The translations under genes were made by a program, and so were the position numbers. DNA of 64,000 bases from Thalassobaculaceae bacterium (GTDB lineage Bacteria > Pseudomonadota > Alphaproteobacteria > Thalassobaculales > Thalassobaculaceae), in contig JARGOG010000001.1 in assembly GCA_029212785.1 (NCBI GenBank), positions 46,658-110,657 on the forward strand, given 5' to 3'. Shown here one piece after another: positions 8,687 to 16,949 of this stretch. The first letter of the stretch is position 1; each line of letters opens with the position of its first letter. The notes below the pieces were generated by a model. It saw only the letters and a list, made by a program, of their open reading frames with translations, was not told the origin of the DNA and did no database searches.

Positions 8687-10257
8687 GCATCGATCCGTTC
8701 ACGCTGGAGGTGATCCGCAACGGCCTGTCCGCCATTGCCGAGGAAATGTCCCTGGTGGTGATGCGCTCGGCCCGCTCGCCGTTGCTGCGCGAGGCGGGGG
8801 ACCTGTCCTCCGCCCTGACCGACCGGGACGGACTGCTGATCGCCCAGGGCCAGGACATCCCGATGCATATGGGTGTCATGAGCTTCACGGTTCAGGAATT
8901 CCTGAAGATCGTGCCGCGCGACCGTTTGAGGCCGGGCGATGTCTGGTTGCTGAACCTGCCGCAGGTCGGCGGCAACCACCTGCCGGACGTGAAGGCGATC
9001 CGTCCGGTGTTTTCCGGCGACCGGATCGTCGCCTTCGCCGTCAGCCTGGCCCATTGGGCCGATGTCGGCGGCGCGGCGCCCGGCAGCTACTACGCCGCCG
9101 CCTACGACGCCTGGCAGGAGGGGCTGCGGATTCCGCCGCTGCGGATCATCACGGCGGAGGGACCGGACGAGGAAAAGCTCGCCATGGTGCTGGCCAATGT
9201 GCGCGGGCCCGACGAGCGGCGCGGCGACATCCTGGCCCAGGTGGCCGCCACCCGCGCCGCCGACCGACGGTTCGCCGAGATGTTCGCGCGCTATGGAACC
9301 GACGAGGTGGAGCAGGCCTTCGCCGCCCTGCACGACCGTGCCGAGCGGCAAATGCGGGCCGCGATCGCCGCCCTGCCGGATGGCGTCTATGAGGGCGAGG
9401 ACTTCATGGATGACGACGGTCACGGTGGACCGCCGACGGCCGTGCGCGTGACCCTGAGCATCGCCGGCGAGGAGGCGGTGCTCGACTTCTCCGCCTCCGA
9501 CGACGCGGTGCCGGGACCGATCAACACCACCCGTTTCATCACCGCCGCCTCGGTCTACTACGTGATGAAGGCGATCTGCGGCCCGGAGATCCAGGCCAGT
9601 GCCGGCTGCTACCGCCCGCTGAAGATCGTCACCCGTCCGGGCTCGATCCTCGACGCCCCGGCCGACAAGCCGGTGGTCGGCGGCAATCACGAGACCGCCC
9701 AGCGCGTTGCTGACGCGGTGTTCCTGGCCTTCGCCAAATTCGCCCCGGAGAAGCTCAGTGCCGGCGGGCCGACCACGGCTGGGCTGCTGATCTTCGGCGG
9801 CCATCGCGAGGACGGCACCTGGACCACCTTCTACGAGGTGCATGGCGGCGGCGAGGGCGCGCGCGCCGACCGCGACGGTATGCCGGCGATCCGCGCCCAT
9901 ATGGCCAATGTCATGGGCACGCCGGCCGAGGTGGTCGAGGCCGAATACCCGATCCGGGTCGAGCGTCAGGAAATCCTGCGTGGCACCGGCGGCAAGGGGA
10001 AACATATCGGCGGAGACGGTCTGCGCCGGGTCTATCGCGCCCGGGTCGACGGGCTGACGCTCACCACCATGTGCGAGCGCATGGTGATTCCGCCCTACGG
10101 TCTGGAAGGCGGGGAGGCGGGAGCGCCCTACCGCCTGACCCTCGCGCGCGCTGACGGGACCGAGGTGGCGCTGCCGGGCAAGACCAACCTGCGCATCGCC
10201 AAGGGCGACCGGGTCATCGCCGAGTCCTCTGGCGGTGGCGGCTACGGGCAGATCTAA
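8683..10257 (+). CDS. hyuB: Hydantoinase/oxoprolinase family protein, HyuB type (1)
   Basis: A 524-residue beta-type subunit. The N-terminus DPFTLEVIRNGLSAIAEEMS is the classical HyuB opening; QDIPMHMGVM, PQVGGNHLPDVKAI and HGGGEGARADRDGMPAI are further family segments, as is the ending ESSGGGGYG. The ATG at 8683 overlaps the HyuA1 stop, and the 524-residue length is close to the typical hydantoin-type HyuB, shorter than HyuB2 at 40738 (667 residues). The usual metal/acetylation region GDVWLLNLPQVGGNH differs from the NDPYSGH form in HyuB2, so the two pairs probably act on different compounds. No other gene follows in the operon before the repeat region. Confidence 0.87.
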   Translation: MSIDPFTLEVIRNGLSAIAEEMSLVVMRSARSPLLREAGDLSSALTDRDGLLIAQGQDIPMHMGVMSFTVQEFLKIVPRDRLRPGDVWLLNLPQVGGNHLPDVKAIRPVFSGDRIVAFAVSLAHWADVGGAAPGSYYAAAYDAWQEGLRIPPLRIITAEGPDEEKLAMVLANVRGPDERRGDILAQVAATRAADRRFAEMFARYGTDEVEQAFAALHDRAERQMRAAIAALPDGVYEGEDFMDDDGHGGPPTAVRVTLSIAGEEAVLDFSASDDAVPGPINTTRFITAASVYYVMKAICGPEIQASAGCYRPLKIVTRPGSILDAPADKPVVGGNHETAQRVADAVFLAFAKFAPEKLSAGGPTTAGLLIFGGHREDGTWTTFYEVHGGGEGARADRDGMPAIRAHMANVMGTPAEVVEAEYPIRVERQEILRGTGGKGKHIGGDGLRRVYRARVDGLTLTTMCERMVIPPYGLEGGEAGAPYRLTLARADGTEVALPGKTNLRIAKGDRVIAESSGGGGYGQI

Positions 10258-10276
10258 AAGGAGCCGACCTCCTGGC

Positions 10277-10381
10277 CATGACCCGGACTTGATCCGGGGA
10301 ATGATCGAGGACCCTGAGACCGGCGTCAGCAGCACGGTCCTGGATCACCCCTGCGGGGATGCCCAGGAAGTCGGGTCACGA
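10277..10381. repeat. Intergenic palindromic repeat-like element
   Basis: About 105 bases bounded by near-inverted ends (TGACCCGGACT at 10279-10289 against AGTCGGGTCA at 10369-10378). Inside are a six-base-pair palindrome around CTTGA (CCCGGA / TCCGGG, 10282-10298) and a short CCCC-TGC-GGGG hairpin (10348-10358). The CCCGGACTTGATCCGGG core resembles the short interspersed palindromic elements common between genes of alphaproteobacteria. Only one copy is seen in this window. It sits after hyuB1 and may also end its transcript. Confidence 0.5.
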
Positions 10382-10455
10382 GGCGGAGGGAAGTGCCTCA
10401 AGCCTTGTACCGGTGCCTATGGATGAGACCGCGCGTCTCCGCGGACCTGCCGTTT

Positions 10456-10480
10456 GGAACCGTTCGACCCCTACGTCGTT
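10456..10480 (+). promoter_or_regulatory. EcfG-type general stress promoter
   Basis: GGAAC (10456-10460), 16 bases, then CGTT (10477-10480): this is the consensus recognised by the alphaproteobacterial general-stress sigma factor EcfG. It lies about 80 bases before the hemerythrin gene start, and no other gene intervenes, so the hemerythrin gene is predicted to be a stress-regulon member. The predicted 5' leader contains the hairpin listed next. Confidence 0.65.
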
Positions 10481-10509
10481 TCCCTCACCAGATCAGGATC
10501 ATAGGACGT

Positions 10510-10533
10510 GAACCCGGCGCGACTGCCGGGTTC
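10510..10533 (+). promoter_or_regulatory. 5'-leader hairpin of hemerythrin gene
   Basis: GAACCCGGC and GCCGGGTTC form a nine-base-pair perfect stem with loop GCGACT. It lies between the stress promoter and the AGGAG ribosome site of the hemerythrin gene, with no T run behind it. It could stabilise the leader or modulate translation; no riboswitch class is recognised. Confidence 0.45.
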
Positions 10534-10561
10534 GCGGTCATCACCGTGTGAGGAGAGTATG

Positions 10562-11041
10562 ATGGCGACGAAGGCCATGGAGCGCCCTGGGAAGGACGAC
10601 AAGAAGGCGGATACCATCGTCGAGGTGATCGTCGAGGAGCATGCGAAGTTGCGGTCGCTATTCGACCGGCTCGAGGCGATCGTCGAGCAGGACCGTGATG
10701 GTCGCCGGTCGCTGTGGGCGGAGACCAGGAAGGAATTGCTGGCGCATCACGAGGCGGAGGAGGAGAGCCTGTTCGACACGCTCGTCCAGACCTCCAAGGA
10801 TGCTCGCCACGAAAGCCTGCACGCGATCTCCGAACATGGCGAGCACAAGAAGTTGATCGAGCAGATGGAGGATCTATCGCCGGATGCCGACGACTGGGAG
10901 GAGAAGCTGGCCGAACTACGCCACGACGTCTTCCACCATCTCGAGGAGGAAGAGGAAGACGTGCTGCCGATCGTGGCGGAGGTGCTGTCCAAGGACGAGG
11001 CGCGGACGCTTGCCGCCAAGTACCGTGAGGTGCACAGCTGA
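10562..11041 (+). CDS. Hemerythrin HHE domain protein
   Basis: About 159 residues, mostly helical and very acidic. The iron-ligand pattern of HHE hemerythrins is visible: VEEHAKLRSLFDRL, then LAHHEAEEESLFDTL, HGEHKKLIEQM and VFHHLEEEEEDVLP, supplying the expected His and Glu ligands of a four-helix di-iron bundle. The start is the second of two adjacent ATG codons (10559 and 10562); AGGAG at 10551-10555 is six bases before it. Bacterial HHE proteins bind oxygen, NO or peroxide and help in iron and oxidative stress. The EcfG-type promoter upstream agrees with a stress role. It is a single-gene unit converging on the amidase operon. Confidence 0.88.
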   Translation: MATKAMERPGKDDKKADTIVEVIVEEHAKLRSLFDRLEAIVEQDRDGRRSLWAETRKELLAHHEAEEESLFDTLVQTSKDARHESLHAISEHGEHKKLIEQMEDLSPDADDWEEKLAELRHDVFHHLEEEEEDVLPIVAEVLSKDEARTLAAKYREVHS

Positions 11042-11044
11042 CTT

Positions 11045-11126
11045 GCGCCGCGTTTCCCTGCGGCGCCCTTGCAGCGGTCCTTCGGCCGGTGCCTGCCCGA
11101 TGCCGGGAGGGAATGCCGGCCGAAGG
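11045..11126. terminator. Convergent intergenic hairpins after hemerythrin
   Basis: Two inverted repeats lie between the converging hemerythrin and amidase genes: GCGCCGC/GCGGCGC (11045-11066, eight-base loop), and CCTTCGGCCGG paired with CCGGCCGAAGG (11079-11089 with 11116-11126), an 11-base perfect match. There is no clear T tract in either direction, so termination is inferred from position and stem strength only. Confidence 0.45.
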
Positions 11127-11144
11127 TTGACCCGGACGCTTGCG

Positions 11145-12563
11145 TCAGGCGGCTTCGGCGACCGACGGGGAGGGCCAGCGGGCGTGCCACTGGGTGGCGG
11201 CCTCATAAGCGTGGCCAACCCGGAACACCGTGGCCTCGTCGAAATACCCGCCGACGATCTGCATCGACAGGGGCAGCCCGGATTCGCTGAACCCGATCGG
11301 AATTGACATCGCCGGGTTGCCGGTGACGTTGAACGGCATGGTCTGCATCGGCCAGGCCAGCGGGAATCCCTTCTGCGGCGCGTCGATCAGCGGCGCCGGC
11401 GACATCGAGGACGGGGCCAGCAGGACATCGTACTGCTTGAGTAAAAAATTATTCACCTCCAACGACAGCTCGCGGCGCAGGCGCTGGGCCTGAACCAGAT
11501 CCGCCGAGGAGATGTAGGCGCCGAGCATGATCCGCTCCATGGTCAGGCGGCCGTAGTCGAGCGGTCGGGACTTCAGGTCGGCCTCATGGATCGCATACGC
11601 CTCGGCCAGCAAAATCACCCGGCCGCAGGAATTGTACTGGGTGAAGGGCGAGGCATCCTGGACGTCCTCGACGATGGCACCGAGGCTGCGCAAGGTCTCG
11701 GCCGCGTCGTCGATCGCCTTGATGCTCTCCGGTGCCATGCCCTCGGCATCGGCATAGAACGAGCGTAGCAGGCCGATCTTCATGCCCTTCACACCGGCTT
11801 TCAGCGTCGCCCGGAAATCCGGCACCGGCGCATCGGCGCTGCCCGGATCGACCGGGTCGTAGCCGGCGACCGCCTGCAAGGTGATCGCCGCATCCTCCAC
11901 CGTCTTCGACAACGGACCGCAATGGTCCATCGTGTATGACAGCGGGAAGACGCCGCGCCGGCTGACCCGCCCATAGGTCGGCTTGATGCCGATGACGCCG
12001 CAATAGGCGGCCGGACCGCGGATCGAGCCGCCGGTGTCCGACCCCATGGCGGTGCGCGTCATGCCCATGGCGACGGCGGCACCGGAGCCGCTGGACGAGC
12101 CGCCGGGACCGTGGTTGCGGTTCCAGGGATTACGCGCCGGCGGGAAGGGCAGATCGAAGGAAGGCCCTCCGAAGGCGAACTCATGGGTCGAGAGCTTGCC
12201 GAGCAGCACGCCGCCGGCCTCGACCAGCTTCTGCGCGCAGATGCTGTCGGTCGCCGGGATCACGTCCTGGCGCAGCTTGGAGTGGCAGGTCGTCCGGATG
12301 CCGGCGGTGTCGTAGATGTCCTTGAGCCCGTAGGGGATGCCGTGCATCGGCCCGCGATCGGTACCGTCGGCCAGTTCCCTGTCCGCCTTGGCCGCGTCGG
12401 CCAGGGCCCGGTCGCCGGTGACCGTGATGAAGGCGTTGAGCGACGGATCGAGATCGGCGACCCGCGTGAGGCAGTGCTCGGTGATCTTGGCGGAGGTCAG
12501 AGACCCGTTGCGCAGTTTATCGCCGAGCTCGGCGATGGTCAGCGTCTCCAGCGGCTCGGTCAT
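11145..12563 (-). CDS. Amidase signature enzyme, AtzE-like (1)
   Basis: A 472-residue amidase-signature hydrolase. The Ser-cisSer-Lys triad is complete: K81 in GLKDIYDT, S156 in GGSSSGS and S180 in SDTGGSIR, with the 24-residue Ser-Ser spacing normal for the family. The ATG at 12561-12563 overlaps the stop of a 72-residue AtzG-like gene (ATGA), which argues strongly for this start over a longer frame. An amidase coupled to a tiny GatC-like subunit is the arrangement of AtzE/AtzG (carboxybiuret hydrolase); relatives act on other amides, so the substrate is open. It is a clear paralogue of the amidase at 21809, sharing for example GRVSRRGVFPLSYTMDHCG. It diverges from the peptide importer it probably serves. 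Confidence 0.85.
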   Translation of the reverse strand: MTEPLETLTIAELGDKLRNGSLTSAKITEHCLTRVADLDPSLNAFITVTGDRALADAAKADRELADGTDRGPMHGIPYGLKDIYDTAGIRTTCHSKLRQDVIPATDSICAQKLVEAGGVLLGKLSTHEFAFGGPSFDLPFPPARNPWNRNHGPGGSSSGSGAAVAMGMTRTAMGSDTGGSIRGPAAYCGVIGIKPTYGRVSRRGVFPLSYTMDHCGPLSKTVEDAAITLQAVAGYDPVDPGSADAPVPDFRATLKAGVKGMKIGLLRSFYADAEGMAPESIKAIDDAAETLRSLGAIVEDVQDASPFTQYNSCGRVILLAEAYAIHEADLKSRPLDYGRLTMERIMLGAYISSADLVQAQRLRRELSLEVNNFLLKQYDVLLAPSSMSPAPLIDAPQKGFPLAWPMQTMPFNVTGNPAMSIPIGFSESGLPLSMQIVGGYFDEATVFRVGHAYEAATQWHARWPSPSVAEAA

Positions 12564-12778
12564 GACGCGGCTCCTCGGGTGATGGTGTCGGGCACGAAGA
12601 CGCCGGCGGGTTCGGACTCCGCCGTGCGCTCGCGGCGCAGGTCCGCGGTCATCGCCTGCAGGCCGACGAATCCTTCGAAGATCGTCTCGACCCGGTCGGG
12701 CGGGAGGGTGAGGCCGTTCAGGGCGGTGATCGCCTCGAAGGCCTGGCGCATGGTTGCGGATCGATCGTCGCTGGACAT
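12560..12778 (-). CDS. AtzG-like small amidase subunit (1)
   Basis: A 72-residue protein starting at the ATG 12776-12778 with AAGGGA seven bases upstream. It is predicted to be mostly helical and ends with a TAESEPAGVFVPDTI segment, resembling the C-terminal EPAxVF tail of AtzG and other DUF4089/GatC-like partners that wrap around an amidase. Its TGA overlaps the amidase ATG by four bases, so it is made together with that enzyme. A related 74-residue gene precedes the second amidase at 23227. I infer that it stabilises or shapes the active site; sequence similarity in such short proteins is weak, so the family call is moderate. Confidence 0.65.
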   Translation of the reverse strand: MSSDDRSATMRQAFEAITALNGLTLPPDRVETIFEGFVGLQAMTADLRRERTAESEPAGVFVPDTITRGAAS

Positions 12779-12837
12779 CGCGAAATCCCTTGGAAATGGC
12801 AGGGTTGGGCGCGGGCGAAAGCCCGTGACATTCCGAA

Positions 12838-12847
12838 TTGTATCCAA
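12838..12847 (-). promoter_or_regulatory. TTGGATACAA motif, candidate GntR operator (site 1)
   Basis: Reading the minus strand, TTGGATACAATTCGGAA begins at 12847. It is 60 bases upstream of the AtzG-like gene start. The core TTG-GATA-CAA is an interrupted palindrome of the kind bound by FCD-type GntR regulators, and the 17-base string is identical to that at site 3. Confidence 0.55.
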
Positions 12848-13180
12848 AAATTGCTCTGGCACGTCCGGTCATTTTGCGATGCACAAATTTATGGCGGCAT
12901 CTGAATGATCAATATCAATGATTTCAATATGTTGAATATATTTATGTTTGTATGGGTTTCCAGAATCCGAAACTATGGACAGCAATTGCGCAGAAATTGG
13001 ATTCGGAATGTGCACAATTGTGCGGTGCAGCAATATTGAATCAGGCATCTCAGCAAATTCAAGGCGCCGGCATAGCCATGGCGAAATTGGGTCGGAGAGG
13101 TCGAAAACACCATCTATATGATTGAATGCATTGGCGGTTCCATCGCTGTCTTCGATCCAGATTCAGGCGATGTCGATAAA

Positions 13181-13190
13181 TTGGATACAA
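13181..13190 (+). promoter_or_regulatory. TTGGATACAA motif, candidate GntR operator (site 2)
   Basis: An exact TTGGATACAA, followed by TT, 193 bases before the substrate-binding-protein gene of the importer operon. Same ten-base core as sites 1 and 3. Confidence 0.55.
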
Positions 13191-13382
13191 TTACGCCGAA
13201 TTCCGGCATGCCGATTGCAAATCTGTGAAGCAATGTCGCGGGTCGACCGTGTGTTCCGGCTCCTTAGGGAGCGGACGGACGGGACGGCGCTTGAGAACGT
13301 TCGGCGATCGCTCAAAGGGGCGAACCGACCGGGCGCGAGGTGCTGCGAAGGGCGCGGCGGGTACACGCAAGGAGGCTTCACA

Positions 13383-14969
13383 ATGCGTAATTTCAGGACA
13401 CTGGCTTCGGCCATCGCCGTGTCTGCCGGACTGGCAGCGGCGGCGGTTCCGGCCTCGGCCGAGTCCGTACTTCGCGTCGCCATGACGGCTGGCGACATTC
13501 CGGTCACGATCGGTCAGCCCGACCAGGGGTTCGAGGGCTACCGCTTCGTCGGCTACAACCTCTACGACACGCTGACGCTTTGGGATTTGTCCCAGGGCGA
13601 AACCGCCGCCGACATCAAGCCGGGTCTGGCAACCTCTTGGGACATCGATCCCAACGACCACACCCGCTGGATCGTCAAGCTCCGCGAGGGGGTGAAATGG
13701 CATGACGGCTGCGATTTCGTGGCCGAGGACGTGGCCTGGAACTTCGCCCGCGTCTCCGACGACAAGGCGCCGCAGTTCAACGCCAAGCAGTTCGCCGACA
13801 TCCGCAACCGGACCGGCATCATCGACAAGGTCGAGGTGATCGACGACCACACGGTCGCCTTCATCACCAAGCAGCCGGATGCGCTGTTCCCCTACCAGCT
13901 TTCCTACTGGTTCATGATCAGCCGCTGCAAGCTCACCGAGCTTGGCAACGATTATGAGAAATACGCCGTCGATCCGTCCGGCACCGGTCCGTACAAGTTC
14001 GCCAGCATGGTGGCCCAGGAGCGCCTGGAGCTGGTGAAGAACGCCGACTATTGGGACCCGAAGCGCGTGCCCAAGCACGACCGTCTGGTGTTGATCCCGA
14101 TGCCGGAGGCGACGACCCGCGCGGCCGCCCTGCTGTCGGGCCAAGTCGACTTTATCGAGGCCCCGTCGCCGGACACCATTCCGCGACTCGAGTCCTCGGG
14201 CATGACCATCGTGACGGCCCCGTATCCGCACAACTGGTCGTACCAGCTCAACTTCGTGGACGGCGCGTTCAAGGACGTGAAGGTCCGGCGCGCCGCGAAC
14301 TACGCGCTCAATCGTCCGGAATTCAAGGCGCTTCTCGGCGGCTACATGGTCGAGGGCTATGGCGTTGTTCCGCCGTCGACCCCGTATTACGGCAAGCCGA
14401 AATACGTCTACAACTTCGATCCGGAAAAGGCGACCGCGCTCCTGAAGGAAGCCGGTTGCTACCCGTGCAAGATCACGCTGGCGATCTCCACCTCGGGTTC
14501 CGGGCAGATGCAGCCGCTGCCGATGAATGAACTGGTGAAGAGCCAGCTCGATGCGGTCGGCTTCGACACCACGCTCGACGTCATGGACTGGAACGCCCTG
14601 CTCGATGTCGGCCGTCCGGGCCGTGAGAAGAACCCGCAGATCGACGGCATCAACATCAGCCGTGCCCTGCAGGATCCGTTCAGCGCCCTGATCCGCCACG
14701 TCTACAGCAAGCAGCACGCACCGAAGGGCTCGAACTGGGGTCACTACACCAACCCCGAGGTCGATGCGGTGATCGACGAGATCTATGCCTCCTTCGATCC
14801 GAAGGCCCGCATGGAGAAGCTGACCAAGCTGCACGAGATGATGGTCGATGACGCGACCATGCTGATGGTCGCCCACGACGTTAATCCGCGTGCCATCGCC
14901 CCGAACGTGAAGGGTTTCGTCCAGGCCCAGAGTTGGTTCCAGGACCTCACCCCGATCGTGGTCGAGTAA
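13383..14969 (+). CDS. Peptide/opine-type ABC transporter substrate-binding protein (1)
   Basis: A 528-residue periplasmic binding protein of the SBP_bac_5 (DppA/OppA) family. The signal peptide is clear: MRNFR, then a hydrophobic TLASAIAVSAGLAAAAVP and a cleavage site after ASA around residue 27. Family segments include KPGLATSWDIDPNDHTRWIV and LREGVKWHDGCDFVAEDV near residue 90. The ATG at 13383 has AAGGAGG eight bases before it. It leads an operon with two permeases, two ATPases, a cysteine hydrolase, an asparaginase-like gene and an EamA permease. With amidases on both sides, the cargo is probably an amide-bearing small molecule or short peptide, but this is inference. Confidence 0.9.
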   Translation: MRNFRTLASAIAVSAGLAAAAVPASAESVLRVAMTAGDIPVTIGQPDQGFEGYRFVGYNLYDTLTLWDLSQGETAADIKPGLATSWDIDPNDHTRWIVKLREGVKWHDGCDFVAEDVAWNFARVSDDKAPQFNAKQFADIRNRTGIIDKVEVIDDHTVAFITKQPDALFPYQLSYWFMISRCKLTELGNDYEKYAVDPSGTGPYKFASMVAQERLELVKNADYWDPKRVPKHDRLVLIPMPEATTRAAALLSGQVDFIEAPSPDTIPRLESSGMTIVTAPYPHNWSYQLNFVDGAFKDVKVRRAANYALNRPEFKALLGGYMVEGYGVVPPSTPYYGKPKYVYNFDPEKATALLKEAGCYPCKITLAISTSGSGQMQPLPMNELVKSQLDAVGFDTTLDVMDWNALLDVGRPGREKNPQIDGINISRALQDPFSALIRHVYSKQHAPKGSNWGHYTNPEVDAVIDEIYASFDPKARMEKLTKLHEMMVDDATMLMVAHDVNPRAIAPNVKGFVQAQSWFQDLTPIVVE

Positions 14970-14983
14970 GCCCCGACCAAATC

Positions 14984-15020
14984 GGTCCGGCCGGCCCGAC
15001 CACCCGGGGTCGGCCGGACC
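14984..15020 (+). promoter_or_regulatory. Stem-loop between binding-protein and permease genes (importer 1)
   Basis: GGTCCGGCCG (14984-14993) pairs perfectly with CGGCCGGACC (15011-15020). It begins 15 bases after the stop of the binding-protein gene and lies before the permease gene, with no T tract. It is analogous in position to the stem-loops at 2788 and 35074 and likely protects the upstream transcript or reduces read-through. Confidence 0.55.
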
Positions 15021-15060
15021 TCCCTCGCCAGAGCCATCTCCGAGCCGAAGGGACCCTTGG

Positions 15061-16017
15061 ATGACCGCCTATATTCTGCGCCGCCTGCTGTATGCGATCC
15101 CTATTGCGCTCGGCGTCAGTATCGTCTGTTTCGCGCTGGTCTACATCGCACCCGGCGACCCCCTGAACTCCCTGCTTCCCGAGGACGCCAGCGCCGAGAC
15201 CATCGCGATGGTCAAGAAGGCCTACGGCTTCGACAAGCCGATCCCGGTGCAATATTTCATCTGGCTCGGCAAGGTGTTGACCGGTGATTTTGGTCATTCG
15301 ATCGCGTCGGGTCGCGCCGTCACCGACGATCTCTTCAAGGCGCTCGGCAACACCGTGCTGCTCGCCGCCGGCGCCGTCATGGTCGCCTTTTCCCTGGCGT
15401 TCGTCATGGGGCTCGTCGCCGGTTATCACTCCGGCGGTCCGGTCGATCGCGTCGTCACCGGCGTCGCCGTGATCGGCGTCAGCATCCCGAACTACTGGCT
15501 CGGTATCGTGATGGTGATCATCTTCGCCGTCGAGCTGAACGTCCTGCCCGCGACCGGCATGGGCCCGCGCGGGTCGGACACGTTCAATTTCTGGGAGTGG
15601 AACCACTTCCGGCATCTGCTGATGCCGATGGTCACGCTCTCGATGATTCCGATCGGCATCATCACCCGCACCACCCGGGCGGCGGTCGCCGAGATCCTGA
15701 ACCAGGACTTCGTCGAGACCCTGCGGGCCAAGGGGCTGAGCGAGCGCGAAATCCTGATCCACGTCGTCAAGAATTCCATGCCCCAGGTGCTGGCGGTCAT
15801 GGGCCTGCAGTTCGGCTACCTGATGGGCGGGTCGATCCTGGTCGAGACGATCTTCACCTGGCCGGGCACCGGGTTCCTGCTGAACAAGGCGATCCTCACC
15901 CGTGATCTGCCGGTGCTGCAGGGCACGATTCTGGTGCTGGCGATGATCTTCGTCGCCACCAATCTGGTCATCGATCTGTTGCAGACGATGGTCGATCCCC
16001 GCCTGAAGCGCGGCTGA
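15061..16017 (+). CDS. Peptide-type ABC transporter permease, DppB type (1)
   Basis: A 318-residue inner-membrane permease. The opening YILRRLLYAIPIALGVSIV and the IAPGDPLNSLLPEDASAE segment are typical of DppB/OppB proteins; the cytoplasmic coupling loop DFVETLRAKGLSEREILIH (about residue 215) is the expected EAA motif. The ATG follows GAAGGGA. It pairs with the DppC-type permease 18 bases downstream to form the channel. Length and topology are normal. Confidence 0.92.
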   Translation: MTAYILRRLLYAIPIALGVSIVCFALVYIAPGDPLNSLLPEDASAETIAMVKKAYGFDKPIPVQYFIWLGKVLTGDFGHSIASGRAVTDDLFKALGNTVLLAAGAVMVAFSLAFVMGLVAGYHSGGPVDRVVTGVAVIGVSIPNYWLGIVMVIIFAVELNVLPATGMGPRGSDTFNFWEWNHFRHLLMPMVTLSMIPIGIITRTTRAAVAEILNQDFVETLRAKGLSEREILIHVVKNSMPQVLAVMGLQFGYLMGGSILVETIFTWPGTGFLLNKAILTRDLPVLQGTILVLAMIFVATNLVIDLLQTMVDPRLKRG

Positions 16018-16035
16018 CGGGGAGGAGGAGAACCG

Positions 16036-16938
16036 ATGGCAAACATCACCATGTCCCCGTCCGATGCCGGCGCCGTCCAAAGCGCTCCGGCTGTCATGGT
16101 CCGCAGCTACTGGCAGAATGTCGGCTACCGGCTGCGCTACGACTACCTGACCCTGTTCTTCGGCGCGGTCGTGATCCTGATTCTGCTCTCGGCGATCTTC
16201 GCGCCGCTGCTGGCGCCGATGGATCCGTATCAGAGCAGCCTGATCAACCGGCTGAAGCCGATCGGCTACAAGGACTTCCATCTCGGCACCGACGAGCTCG
16301 GCCGCGATATCCTGTCGCGCATGCTCTACGGCGGTCGGATCTCGCTCACCATGGGCATCATGCCGGTGCTGGTCGCCACGATCGTCGGCGGCACGCTCGG
16401 CATCGTCGCCGGGTTCCTCGGCGGACGCACGAACATGCTGATCATGCGCATGGTCGACGTCTTCTATGCTTTCCCGTCGATCCTGCTGGCGGTGGCGATT
16501 TCCGGCGCCATGGGCGGCGGCGTCGTCAACGGCATGCTGTCGCTGACCCTGGTTTTCATCCCGCCGCTGTGTCGGGTGGCGGAGACGGCGACCTCCCAGG
16601 TCCGCAACCTCGACTTCGTCGAGGCGGCGCGGGCGACGGGGGCGGGCACCTTCAGCATCATCCGGGTCCATATCCTCGGCAACGTACTGGGGCCGATCCT
16701 GGTCTATTCCTCCAGCATGGTCAGCGTCAGCATCCTGCTGGCGTCGGGCCTGTCCTTCCTCGGCCTCGGGGTCACCCCGCCGGAACCGGATTGGGGGCTG
16801 ATGCTGAACACCCTGCGTCAGGCGATCTACATCAACCCGCTGGTCTGCGCGATCCCGGGAGTGGCGATCCTGATCACCTCGATCTGCTTCAACCTGGTCA
16901 GCGACGGCATGCGCGCGGCCATGGACGTCCGACTGTGA
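16036..16938 (+). CDS. Peptide-type ABC transporter permease, DppC type (1)
   Basis: A 300-residue permease with an N-terminal cytoplasmic tail, a first membrane segment near residues 40-65, the DppC hallmark HLGTDELGRDILSRMLYG (about residue 85), and the coupling loop DFVEAARATGAGTFSIIRVH. GGAGGAGGAG precedes the ATG. It follows the DppB-type gene directly and is followed after 11 bases by the first ATPase, so one transcript is clear. Function: second half of the membrane pore. Confidence 0.92.
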   Translation: MANITMSPSDAGAVQSAPAVMVRSYWQNVGYRLRYDYLTLFFGAVVILILLSAIFAPLLAPMDPYQSSLINRLKPIGYKDFHLGTDELGRDILSRMLYGGRISLTMGIMPVLVATIVGGTLGIVAGFLGGRTNMLIMRMVDVFYAFPSILLAVAISGAMGGGVVNGMLSLTLVFIPPLCRVAETATSQVRNLDFVEAARATGAGTFSIIRVHILGNVLGPILVYSSSMVSVSILLASGLSFLGLGVTPPEPDWGLMLNTLRQAIYINPLVCAIPGVAILITSICFNLVSDGMRAAMDVRL

Positions 16939-16949
16939 GGAGCGAGACG

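Larger units (their letters stand above)
12779..13382. promoter_or_regulatory. Divergent AT-rich control region between amidase 1 and peptide importer
   Basis: A 604-base gap without a supported gene, much richer in A and T (especially 12880-13200) than the rest of the window. It contains two exact copies of the TTGGATACAA motif in opposite orientation (12838-12847 and 13181-13190), a copy of ATTTTGCGATGCA (12871-12883), and a degenerate TTGGATTCGGAATG near 12998. It must hold promoters for both the amidase pair and the importer operon; I did not assign exact -10/-35 boxes. Confidence 0.6.
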
